Origin: Rhodothermales bacterium
Lineage (GTDB): Bacteria; Bacteroidota; Rhodothermia; Rhodothermales; JANQRZ01
Reading direction: 5' to 3'
Length of the DNA stretch: 64,000 nt
Assembly: GCA_039944855.1 (NCBI GenBank)
Contig: JBDUXZ010000022.1
Location: 98,186 to 162,185, forward strand
Positions 1 to 7,534 of this stretch are shown one piece after another (positions within the stretch are counted from its first letter, which is position 1; each line of letters starts with the position of its first letter). The translations under genes were made by a program, and so were the position numbers. Below the pieces are notes generated by a model. That model saw only the letters and a list, made by a program, of their open reading frames with translations, was not told the origin of the DNA and made no database searches.

Positions 1-623
1 AGCCGTAGCCCGAGCTCGACGTCGTTCAGCCCGGCCCCGACGCCCCACTCCTCGACCTCCTGGAGCGCGACGTTGACCTCGGCCTCGGGCTGGACGACGA
101 GGCGCTGCGTGAGGAGGAGGTCGTAGGATCCCTCGAACCGCGCCGAGAGGTCGCCCTCGGCCGAGAGGAAGAGCGCGGGCTCGACCTCGAACCAGTACGG
201 CGCGAGTCCTTCGAGCCCGACGGCGAGGAGGGGCCGGGCGCGCACGTCGCCCCCGCCGAACTCGGTGTCGAGCCTCAGCCCGGCCTGGGCCTCGAAGTAG
301 GGGCTGATGAGGCGGCTGTAGAGCGCTTGGGCCTCGGCCTCGCCTTCGCCCTCGGCGACGAGCCCCTCGCCCTCGGCCTTGAGCCAGAACCGGGTGTAGT
401 CGTTGCCGATCCGGTAGAACCCTTCGAGGGCGGCGGGGACGCCGTCGGCCGCAGGGGCCACCTCGAAGAGGTCGAGGAGGGCGAGGCTGTAGAGGTGCTG
501 GTCGCCGGCGACGCCCTCGTCCGGGCGGAAGGCGGGGTACTCGGGGAAGGGCGGCTCGTCCTGGGCCACGGCGGGCGCGGCGGCGAGAAGGAGCATGAGG
601 GACAGAAGAAGGAAGCGAGGCAT
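1..623 (-). CDS. copB: Copper resistance protein B (CopB/PcoB family), 3' end outside window
   Basis: Outer-membrane beta-barrel of the CopB/PcoB family, which works with CopA in periplasmic copper resistance. The visible 207 residues begin with a signal peptide (MPRFLLLSLMLLLAAAPAVA). Family features follow, including the FYRIGNDYTRFWLKAEGEG stretch and alternating strands ending in the EWGVGAGLNDVELGLRL type of repeat. The gene runs off the left edge, so the C-terminus is missing. It lies 53 bp downstream of the multicopper oxidase gene on the same strand and is probably cotranscribed. The start is the ATG at 623, which gives a clean signal peptide. Family assignment rests on motif recognition only. 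Confidence 0.85.
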   Translation of the reverse strand, partial: MPRFLLLSLMLLLAAAPAVAQDEPPFPEYPAFRPDEGVAGDQHLYSLALLDLFEVAPAADGVPAALEGFYRIGNDYTRFWLKAEGEGLVAEGEGEAEAQALYSRLISPYFEAQAGLRLDTEFGGGDVRARPLLAVGLEGLAPYWFEVEPALFLSAEGDLSARFEGSYDLLLTQRLVVQPEAEVNVALQEVEEWGVGAGLNDVELGLR

Positions 624-676
624 AGCAGCAGGCGAGGAGATGAGCGAGAGTGCGGTCGGGGGCCAACCCTACGGGG

Positions 677-2587
677 TCACCCCCGCGACGGGTAGAGTGC
701 GGCGATCTGGTCGGGACCCCACTCCTCGGCGCGCTGGACCATCGCCACCCTGAACATGCCGAGCTCCATGTGGTAGAGCACGTGGCAGTGGAAGGCCCAC
801 GGCCCGAGCGCGTCGACCTCGACGAGGAGCGAGAGCCGCTCGGCCGGCTTCACGATGACGGTGTGGACGCGGGGGATGCGCTCGCCGTGGCCGTTCTCGA
901 GCTCCATCCACATCCCGTGGAGGTGCATCGGGTGGTTCATCATCGTGTCGTTCACCATCGTGAGCCGCACGCGCTCGCCGTAGACGAGCGGGATGAGCGG
1001 CTCCTCGGCGTAGGTCTTCCCGTTGATCGACCACATGTAGCGCTCCATGTTGCCGGTGAGGTGGAGCTCGATCTCGCGGTCGGGCGCGCGGCGCGGCTCC
1101 GCGTGGAGCGCCTTGAGGTCGGTGTAGACGAGGACGCGGTGGGGGGCGTCTTCCAGCCCGACGCCGGGCTCGTGGAGGCGGCTCCGCGTGACGTCCGGGG
1201 CCATCGCATTGGCCGGGCCGTGGCCGTCTGCGCCGTGGGGCGTCGGCTCGGGGAGCGTGCCGGGCGGGCGGAGGCCGGCGTGGTCGACGCCCGGCATCGC
1301 CACTTCGTCCGTGTTCATGCCGTGGTCCATCCCCCCGTGACCCATCACCGGAGCAGCGGCCTCGGGGTGGTCGAGCGCAGGAGGCTCGGCCATCCCCTCC
1401 ATCGCGCCATGATCCATGCCGCCGTCGCCCATGTCCATCCCGGCGTGGTCCATCCCGGCGCCGCCGTGGGCCATCCCCATGTCCATCATCGTGAGGCTCG
1501 GGCGCTCGCGCTGCTCGGGGACCGGGGCTGTCATGCCGGGACGCGGGGCGAGCGTGCCACGCGCGTAGCCCGAGCGGTCCATCGACTCGGCGAAGACGGT
1601 GTAGGCGCGGTCACCGGGCTCGACGACGACATCGTAGGTCTCGGCGATGCCGATGCGGAACTCGTCCACGGTGACGGGCTCGACGTGCTGCCCGCTCGCC
1701 TGCATGACGGTGAGCGGGAGGCCGGGGATGCGGACGTCGTAGAACGTCCCCGCACTCGCGTTGACGAAGCGGAGGCGGACGCGCTCGCCGGGGCGGAAGA
1801 GCGCGCTCCAGCCGGGCTCCGGCGCCTGCCCGTTCATGAGGAAGGTGTACGTCGCCCCCGTGATGTCGGCGATGTCGGTGGGGTCCATCCGCATCCCGTC
1901 CCAACTCAGCCGGTCCCCAAGCGGCATCCCCTCGCCCGAGAGCAGGCCGGCGAGCGTCTGCCGCTGGAAGTTGTAGTAGTTCGGCCGCGCCTTGAGGTTG
2001 TCGAGCACGGCGTGGGGGTCCTCGAACGTCCAGTCCGAGAGGACGACGACGAGCTCGCGGTCGAACCGGTAGGGCTCACTGCCGGCCGGGTCGATCACGA
2101 GCGGGCCGTAGTGGCCGAGCTGCTCCTGGAAGGCCGAGTGGCTGTGGTACCAGTACGTCCCGAACTGCCGGATCGGGTAGCGGTACTCGAAGGTCGAGCG
2201 CGCGGGGATGCCGGGGAAGTTCACGTTCGGCACGCCGTCCTGGCTGTTGGGGAGGATGAGGCCGTGCCAGTGGACCGAGGTGTCCTCGTCCAGCCGGTTG
2301 TGGACGCGGATGATGGCCTCGTCGCCCTCGGTGAAGCGCAGCAGCGGGCCGGGGACCCCGCCGTTGATCGTGACGGCCTCGCCCTCGTCGCCGCCGAAGA
2401 ACAGCTTCGTCCGGTCGATGTAGAGGTCGTACTCGACGAGGCTGCCGGCGCGGCGGGTCGGGGCGAGGCCGGGGGGGCGAAGCGGGTCGCTGGGGAGGGC
2501 GGAGCGCGCCCACGCGGGCGTGACGGCGCTGACCCCGGCGAGGAGGCCGAAGGCGGAGGCGTTGCGGAGGAAGAGGCGGCGGTTCAT
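677..2587 (-). CDS. copA: Multicopper oxidase CopA (copper resistance)
   Basis: 636-aa periplasmic multicopper oxidase of the CopA/PcoA family, expected to oxidise Cu(I) and sequester copper. An N-terminal twin-arginine signal (NRRLFLRNAS) indicates Tat export of the folded protein. All four copper-ligand motifs are visible: HWHG near residue 108, HSHS near 148, HPMHLHG near 555, and HCHVLYHMELGM near 607. The middle third holds a Met/His-rich segment with MDHAGMDMG and MDHGAMEGM repeats typical of CopA copper loading. Its start is 187 bp from the upstream DUF2231 gene. That gap carries its own copper-box promoter, so it can be transcribed separately. CopB follows. Confidence 0.95.
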   Translation of the reverse strand: MNRRLFLRNASAFGLLAGVSAVTPAWARSALPSDPLRPPGLAPTRRAGSLVEYDLYIDRTKLFFGGDEGEAVTINGGVPGPLLRFTEGDEAIIRVHNRLDEDTSVHWHGLILPNSQDGVPNVNFPGIPARSTFEYRYPIRQFGTYWYHSHSAFQEQLGHYGPLVIDPAGSEPYRFDRELVVVLSDWTFEDPHAVLDNLKARPNYYNFQRQTLAGLLSGEGMPLGDRLSWDGMRMDPTDIADITGATYTFLMNGQAPEPGWSALFRPGERVRLRFVNASAGTFYDVRIPGLPLTVMQASGQHVEPVTVDEFRIGIAETYDVVVEPGDRAYTVFAESMDRSGYARGTLAPRPGMTAPVPEQRERPSLTMMDMGMAHGGAGMDHAGMDMGDGGMDHGAMEGMAEPPALDHPEAAAPVMGHGGMDHGMNTDEVAMPGVDHAGLRPPGTLPEPTPHGADGHGPANAMAPDVTRSRLHEPGVGLEDAPHRVLVYTDLKALHAEPRRAPDREIELHLTGNMERYMWSINGKTYAEEPLIPLVYGERVRLTMVNDTMMNHPMHLHGMWMELENGHGERIPRVHTVIVKPAERLSLLVEVDALGPWAFHCHVLYHMELGMFRVAMVQRAEEWGPDQIAALYPSRG

Positions 2588-2646
2588 GGCGGAGAGTGGC
2601 AGCAGGGGCAGAGAGCGGCAGTAGGGGCAGAGGTGTCGGCTAGAGT

Positions 2647-2702
2647 GTTCTACAGGTGGGAGCGCGCGGAGTGCGCGGAGAGCACCTTAAAAGCCCCAAA
2701 GG
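2647..2702 (-). promoter_or_regulatory. Candidate copper-box promoter of copA
   Basis: CCTTA-N8-AAAGG at 2685-2702 is one base away from a perfect 18-bp palindrome. On the minus strand a TAGAAC element begins at 2652, exactly 33 bp from the box edge. The box lies 98 bp upstream of the copA start codon. The same box and spacing occur at 4104 and 6505. The binding protein is inferred to be the neighbouring CusR-like regulator. Confidence 0.6.
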
Positions 2703-2774
2703 TTGGGGTTCAAACGCGATTCGAGCGGCTTTTTCAGGCTCGGGGGCTCGTTCCGGGTCGTTCACTGGGAAGGG

Positions 2775-3908
2775 TCATTCCGTGACGGGGACGGCTTCGA
2801 GGCGGAGGAGCCGGAGCGGGCCGGAGCCGTCGAGGAGGAGGCCGGAGCGCCCCGCCGTCGCCGCGTCGCCGTGGCCGTGGGCGGCGAGCTCGCCGCCGAG
2901 GTAGCCCCGGAAGTGGGTGCCGTAGGCGACGGCGCGCAGGGTGACGGGGCCACCCTCGAACGCGCCGGCATCGTAGGCCTTCTCGTCGAACGTCTCCACC
3001 GTGCCGCCGCGGACGCGGCCCTGCCGGACGGTGCCCCCGCTCGCGCGCTTCTCAACGGCGAGGAAGTCGTAGTTCCGGGCGTCCTGGACGTGGTGGACGA
3101 GGGCAGCGCGGCCGGTGAAGCCCGAGAGGTCGAGCTCGGCCTGCACCTCGACGCCCTCGACCGGCTCGCCGGCGGTGAAGAAGACCGTGCGGCGCGGGCG
3201 GAGTACGACGCCGCCGTCCCCCGCTTCAGCGGAAGCCGCTTCGGCAGCAAGGTCGGCCCGCTCGCCTTCGAGGAAACGGAGGCCGCCGGGGAGCGTGCCC
3301 GCCGTGGCTTCCCAGCGCCACGCGCCTTCGCCCGTCGTCTGGAGCACGGGGGCGTCCATCGCAGCCATCTCCTCCGCCGTCATGCCTGCGTGGTCGCCGC
3401 CGGGGTCATCCGGCTGGGCCTCGGCGAAGGGGTCTGCTTCGGCCGCCTCGACGGCGCGGACGCCCACGCCGAGGTCGTAGACGAGCCGCGCGCCGTGTTC
3501 AGCCGTCTCGAAGACGAGCACGAGTCCGGCCGCGCCGAGGAGGACGAGTGGGAGGTGGACGGCGAGCCGTCCGTCCTTCTCCCAGAAGGCCGCGGCGAGC
3601 CGCACGAGCCCGTAGATGCCGAAGGCCCACACCGTCCACAGCGCCCAGTCGGCGTGCTCCCCGACGGCAGCGATCGCCGTCGTCGGGAGATCGAGGCCGT
3701 CGGCGGCTGCGCGGCCCGTGAAGAAGGTGACGACGGCGGCGACGGCCCCGAGCGCGTAGAGCCCCACGGCCGCGTAGCGAACGCCAGGAAAGCGCCGCCG
3801 CACGACGAGCGCCGCGGTATCGACGAGGACGGCGGCGAAGAGGAGCGCGATCGGGAAGTGGACGACGAGGGGGTGGACGTTTGGGGCCCACTCGGGGACG
3901 AGGTTCAT
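2775..3908 (-). CDS. DUF2231-type membrane protein with C-terminal soluble domain
   Basis: 377 aa. The first 150 residues form a DUF2231-like membrane domain with four hydrophobic helices and conserved histidines (VHPLVVHFPIALLF near residue 11, EHADWALW near 83, AEHGARLVYD near 136). A soluble domain of about 200 residues follows. It looks beta-rich, and its pattern (TGRAALVHHVQDARNYDFLAV, then GYLGGELAAHGHG) recalls concanavalin-like jelly-roll domains; this part is tentative. DUF2231 proteins are often encoded beside copper or cytochrome genes. The start overlaps the stop of the tiny upstream gene by ATGA, so translation is coupled. No enzymatic function can be assigned. Confidence 0.75.
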   Translation of the reverse strand: MNLVPEWAPNVHPLVVHFPIALLFAAVLVDTAALVVRRRFPGVRYAAVGLYALGAVAAVVTFFTGRAAADGLDLPTTAIAAVGEHADWALWTVWAFGIYGLVRLAAAFWEKDGRLAVHLPLVLLGAAGLVLVFETAEHGARLVYDLGVGVRAVEAAEADPFAEAQPDDPGGDHAGMTAEEMAAMDAPVLQTTGEGAWRWEATAGTLPGGLRFLEGERADLAAEAASAEAGDGGVVLRPRRTVFFTAGEPVEGVEVQAELDLSGFTGRAALVHHVQDARNYDFLAVEKRASGGTVRQGRVRGGTVETFDEKAYDAGAFEGGPVTLRAVAYGTHFRGYLGGELAAHGHGDAATAGRSGLLLDGSGPLRLLRLEAVPVTE

Positions 3909-4015
3909 CGGCGTGGTGTGGGGTCGTTGGAGCGGTAGGGCGAGAGGCTCCGCCCGACGAGGACGAGCGAGCCGACGAGGAGGCCGAACCAGGCGGCGAC
4001 GAGGGCGGTCAACAT
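3905..4015 (-). CDS. Small single-span membrane protein (36 aa)
   Basis: First gene of the copper operon. The 36 codons encode one hydrophobic helix (LTALVAAWFGLLVGSLVLVG) followed by a short basic tail ending in PTPRR. Its stop codon overlaps the start of the DUF2231 gene (ATGA). It lies 89 bp from the 4104 copper box. The overlap and position argue for a real gene although it is very short. The function is unknown; it may be an accessory subunit of the DUF2231 protein. Confidence 0.55.
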   Translation of the reverse strand: MLTALVAAWFGLLVGSLVLVGRSLSPYRSNDPTPRR

Positions 4016-4065
4016 GGTGGATCCGAGGGTGGTAAAGACGGAGCCCGAAGCGGGCGTACGGGGCT

Positions 4066-4159
4066 ATCCTACGCGGTACTACCTGTGGAGAACCTTGCGC
4101 GGCCCTTAAAAAGCGTTAAGGTGGTGACCCCTGCGTGCCCGAGCGGGTATCCATAGCGG
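4066..4159. promoter_or_regulatory. Divergent copper-box promoter region
   Basis: A perfect palindrome CCTTA-N8-TAAGG lies at 4104-4121. On the minus strand a TAGGAT element starts at 4071, exactly 33 bp from the box, and serves the cop operon. On the plus strand TAG at 4154, also exactly 33 bp away, may serve the two-component genes. That plus-strand hexamer (TAGCGG) is a weaker match. A separate AACCTT at 4091 adds a possible half site. Confidence 0.6.
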
Positions 4160-4168
4160 TCAACGTTC

Positions 4169-4213
4169 TATCCTAGCCGAGTCCGATCTATATCCTAGCC
4201 GAGTCCGATCTAT
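4169..4213 (+). repeat. 22-bp tandem direct repeat running into the regulator start codon
   Basis: Two exact copies of a 22-bp unit (TATCCTAGCCGAGTCCGATC plus TA) lie at 4169-4190 and 4191-4212. The second copy ends at the first base of the ATG at 4212. No AG-rich ribosome-binding site is seen between them. The 5' part (TATCCTAG) also occurs in the long hairpin at 9123-9180. Confidence 0.9.
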
Positions 4214-4979
4214 GACGTGGGTCCTCCTCATCGAAGACGAAGCGCGCCTCGCCGACAGCGTGAAGCGCGGGCTCGAAGAAGAGGGGTTCACCGTGGACCT
4301 CGCCCGCGACGCCCGCGAGGGCGAGGCGAAGGCCCTCGCCAACGGCTACGACGCCTTCGTCGTGGACTGGCGGCTCCCGCACGGCGACGGCAAGGCCATC
4401 GTCGAGGCGCTCCGCGCCGAGGGGCGGCGCGAGCCCGTCCTCATGCTCACGGCCCTCGGCGACGTCTCGCACCGCGTGGCCGGGCTCGAAGCCGGGGCCG
4501 ACGACTACCTCCCCAAGCCGTTCGCCTTCGAGGAGCTCGTCGCGAGGCTCCGCGCCCTCCTGCGCCGCCCCCCGCTCCAGCAGCAGGAGCGGACCCTGCG
4601 CGCAGGCGCGCTCACGATGGACACGGCGAGCCGCCGCGTCACCCTCGCGGGGCCTCGCGCCGAGGCGCTCTTCAACCTCCGCCCGAAGGAGCACGCCCTC
4701 CTCGAGTTCCTCCTCCGCGGCGCCGGCGCCGTCCGCTCCCGCACGGTCATCGCCGAGCGCGTGTGGGGCGACGCGCTCTACGTCACCGACAACGCCCTCG
4801 ACGTGACCGTCTCGGGGCTCCGGCAGAAGCTGGCCGATGCGAGCCGCGAGGCCGGCACCCGCGCTCCCGAGGTCGAGACCGTGCGCGGCGTGGGCTACCG
4901 CCTCTCTGAGGGGGCCTCTGCGGACGGCGCGTCCTCCGATGCTGCGTCCACCGGTGAGACATCTATCGACGAGGAGTAG
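4212..4979 (+). CDS. OmpR-family response regulator (CusR/CopR-like)
   Basis: 255 aa. The N-terminal receiver domain has acidic residues IEDE, the phosphoacceptor Asp52 in VVDWRLPHGDG, Thr in LMLTAL, and Lys in YLPKPF. A C-terminal winged-helix DNA-binding domain (residues about 130-235) ends in the usual VRGVGYRL. A short acidic/Ser-rich tail follows. The sensor kinase starts 6 bp after the stop, so the pair is one operon. It is divergent from the cop genes, which supports a copper (Cu/Ag) response as in CusR, CopR and PcoR. The metal is inferred from context. Confidence 0.9.
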   Translation: MTWVLLIEDEARLADSVKRGLEEEGFTVDLARDAREGEAKALANGYDAFVVDWRLPHGDGKAIVEALRAEGRREPVLMLTALGDVSHRVAGLEAGADDYLPKPFAFEELVARLRALLRRPPLQQQERTLRAGALTMDTASRRVTLAGPRAEALFNLRPKEHALLEFLLRGAGAVRSRTVIAERVWGDALYVTDNALDVTVSGLRQKLADASREAGTRAPEVETVRGVGYRLSEGASADGASSDAASTGETSIDEE

Positions 4980-4985
4980 GACCCG

Positions 4986-6482
4986 ATGCGCCGCTTCCCC
5001 CTCCCCATCTCCGTCCGTCTGGCCCTCTTCTACGGGCTGACGCTGCTGTTGCTCTTGAGCGCGTTCGCCGTCTTCTGCTACACCGGCTTCCACCTCGCGC
5101 TCCACCGCGACTTCGACCGCCACCTCACGCACGAGCAGCGCGAGCTCCTCCCGTTCGTGGTCGTCGACGGCGAGGTGAGGTTCGAGGGGCTGGAGGAACT
5201 GACCTCGGTCGCCTACCGGACCGACGGCATCTACGGCACCTACGTCCGCCTCCTCACGCCCGAGGGCGAGGTGCGCTACCGGAGCCCCAACTTCGACGAG
5301 CACGCCCCCCTCCCCGTCGCCCTGCCGGACGCCGTGGACGAAACGTCGATCAGCCGTGCGTGGGAGGGCCTGCCCGCCCGGACGCGCTACGTCCCCCTCC
5401 GCACAGCGGGTGCTGACGGCGAAGGCCGTGCCGGCAGCGAGGTGCTCGTGGGGTGGCTCGAAGTGACCGGCTTCGAGTGGAGCCTCCACCAGGAGCTCCA
5501 CCGGCTCCGGCGCACGCTCACCATCGGCGTCGTCTTCAGCACGCTCTTCGCCCTCCTCGGCGGGTGGTGGCTGGCCCGGCGGACGCTCCGCCCCGTGGCG
5601 GCGATGACGGAGGCGGCCCGGCGGATGAGCGAGGCCGAGGGGCGCGGGGCGTTCGCGGACCGCCTCCCGGCCGACTTCGGCCCGCCGGACGAGCTGACCG
5701 AGCTGGCCGAGACGTTCAACGGCCTCCTCGCGCGCCTCGAAGCCTCGGTCGCGCGCGAGCGGCGGTTCACGGCGAACGCCGCGCACGAGCTCCTCACCCC
5801 GCTCGCCACGCTCCGCAGCGAGGCCGAGGTCGCCCTCCGGCGCGAGCGCGACGCTGGGGCTTACCGCGAGGCGTTGGGGAACCTCCTCCTCGACGTCGAG
5901 CGGATGACGGCGACGGTCCGCGGCCTCCTCGAGCTCGCCCGTGCCGAGCGCCTCGAAAAACGGCCCGAAGACCGCATCGACCTCGGGGCACTCGTGGCGG
6001 AGCGCGCCGCCCGCCTCCGCCCGGAGGCCGAGGCCAAAGGGCTCACGCTCGACGCCGTCGTCGCGCCGGGCATCACCGTCACGGCCGAGGCGGCCCCCCT
6101 CGCCGAGATCGTCGACAACCTCCTCCGGAACGCCGTGAAGTACACGCCCGCCGGTGGGCGCGTGACGGTCGAGCTCGCACACGGAGCGGCCGATGGGGTG
6201 GCCGACGGGAGCCGAGGCGATGCGGCACCGGCGGGGGAAGCCGTGCTGCGCGTCCGCGACACCGGGATCGGCTTCGCCCCGGAGGAGGCGGACCACCTCT
6301 TCGACCGGTTCTACCGCTCCGACGACGCGGCCGTGCAGGCCGAGACGGGCAGCGGGCTCGGCCTCGCCGTCGCCCGCGCCATCGCCGAGGCCTACGGCGG
6401 GAGCGTCCGCGCCGAGAGCGCCGGGCCGGGGCAGGGGGCGACGTTCGAGGTCCGGCTCCCCTTCCTCACGAACCACGCATAG
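4986..6482 (+). CDS. Sensor histidine kinase (CusS/CopS-like)
   Basis: 498 aa, membrane bound. Two transmembrane helices (about 12-35 and 178-198) enclose a periplasmic sensor loop of about 140 residues. A HAMP segment follows, then the dimerisation box with His267 (NAAHELLTPL) and the HATPase domain with N box (DNLLRNAVKYTPAGG), DTGIGF and GSGLGL. The loop shows no obvious His/Met cluster, so the ligand is inferred from the adjacent copper genes. It would phosphorylate Asp52 of the regulator just upstream. Confidence 0.9.
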   Translation: MRRFPLPISVRLALFYGLTLLLLLSAFAVFCYTGFHLALHRDFDRHLTHEQRELLPFVVVDGEVRFEGLEELTSVAYRTDGIYGTYVRLLTPEGEVRYRSPNFDEHAPLPVALPDAVDETSISRAWEGLPARTRYVPLRTAGADGEGRAGSEVLVGWLEVTGFEWSLHQELHRLRRTLTIGVVFSTLFALLGGWWLARRTLRPVAAMTEAARRMSEAEGRGAFADRLPADFGPPDELTELAETFNGLLARLEASVARERRFTANAAHELLTPLATLRSEAEVALRRERDAGAYREALGNLLLDVERMTATVRGLLELARAERLEKRPEDRIDLGALVAERAARLRPEAEAKGLTLDAVVAPGITVTAEAAPLAEIVDNLLRNAVKYTPAGGRVTVELAHGAADGVADGSRGDAAPAGEAVLRVRDTGIGFAPEEADHLFDRFYRSDDAAVQAETGSGLGLAVARAIAEAYGGSVRAESAGPGQGATFEVRLPFLTNHA

Positions 6483-6504
6483 TGGCAACCCTACGTGGCA
6501 GCAA

Positions 6505-6560
6505 CCTTAGCGGGATTTAAGGTTGGGCGGTGGCTCCTGTCCGGTGCTGTGGGGTAGAAT
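6505..6560 (+). promoter_or_regulatory. Candidate copper-box promoter of the DUF305 gene
   Basis: Palindrome AACCTTA-N8-TAAGGTT spans 6503-6524 (core 6505-6522), the best of the three boxes. A TAGAAT element begins at 6555, exactly 33 bp downstream of the core. The ATG at 6611 is 89 bp from the box. This puts the DUF305 gene, and perhaps the genes behind it, in the same regulon as copA. Confidence 0.65.
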
Positions 6561-6610
6561 GGAGGGCCCCTCTCTCACCCGCTCTTCCATCACCTGCCGC
6601 TCTCCCATCC

Positions 6611-7462
6611 ATGTCCTACACACGATTCTTCGCCATGATCGTCACCTCGACGGTGGCGATGTTCATCCTCATGTACTCCACGGTCTACTCGCTGGACCAC
6701 GTCTTCTGGAGCAGCACGAAGACGTACATGGCGCTCTACATGGGCGCCACGATGGCCGTCATCATGCTGGCCTTCATGCTGAAGATGTACGACAACAAGA
6801 AGGCCAACGTCGCCATCTTCGTGGGCAGCGCTCTGCTCTTCGTCGTCGTGTTCTGGGTGTTCCGGTCGCAGGCGAACGTGGGCGACGTGACGTACATGCG
6901 GCAGATGATCCCGCACCACTCCCTCGCGATTCTTACGAGCGAGCGGGCCAACATCACGGACCCCCGCGTCCGCCGCCTCGCCGACGACATCATCCTGGCG
7001 CAGCGCGAGGAGATCGCCGAGATGGAGGCGCTCATCGCCGACCTCGAGGACGCCGACTACGAAGGGCGGGAGGAGATCCCGCCGTCGGTGCCTCCGATGG
7101 AGGGCGGCTCCGAAGACGTCCAACCCCACTTCGAGCTTGCGGCCGAGCCGCTGCAGGGCGACGTGGTGATGCTCGAGAAGGTGGCCGTCCCGTCAGACGC
7201 GTGGGTCGTCGCGCACCCCGCCGCGCCGGGCGGCGGGCCGGACGCCTCGCGGATCCTGGGGCGCTCGTTCCTGCTGCACGGCGAGACGGAGCGCGTGCCC
7301 GTCGCCCTCGACGCCCGCGTGGCGAGCGGCGCCACCCTTTTCCTCATGCTCCACGACGACACCGGCGAGCTCGGCCGGTTCGAGTTCGGCGGTGCGGGCA
7401 CGCCCGATCAGCCCCTGATGCAGGGCGGCAGCCCCGTCGTCCAGTCGTTCGTGGTCGAGTGA
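6611..7462 (+). CDS. DUF305-family membrane protein with C-terminal extension
   Basis: 283 aa from the ATG at 6611; an in-frame ATG at 6530 would add 27 residues without membrane character. Three transmembrane helices lie in the first 85 residues. A DUF305 core follows with the signature YMRQMIPHHSLAI (His102-His103) and a long amphipathic helix (ADDIILAQREEIAEMEALI). DUF305 proteins bind copper or other metals and are often found in copper islands. The C-terminal 130 residues form a separate beta-rich domain (VVAHPAAPGGGPDASRILG and LFLMLHDDTGELGRFEF), resembling DUF7282-type modules. The copper box upstream supports a copper role. Confidence 0.8.
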   Translation: MSYTRFFAMIVTSTVAMFILMYSTVYSLDHVFWSSTKTYMALYMGATMAVIMLAFMLKMYDNKKANVAIFVGSALLFVVVFWVFRSQANVGDVTYMRQMIPHHSLAILTSERANITDPRVRRLADDIILAQREEIAEMEALIADLEDADYEGREEIPPSVPPMEGGSEDVQPHFELAAEPLQGDVVMLEKVAVPSDAWVVAHPAAPGGGPDASRILGRSFLLHGETERVPVALDARVASGATLFLMLHDDTGELGRFEFGGAGTPDQPLMQGGSPVVQSFVVE

Positions 7463-7534
7463 GCCCTCCGGCTCCGGTCCCCACGCGGGGCTGGGGCCAC
7501 CCCTCTCCCTTCTCCCTTCCAGCCTCTCTCTCCC

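Noticed and set aside
650..2785. 711-codon plus-strand frame opposite copA
   Set aside because: Shadow of copA; no recognisable motif, poor start context.
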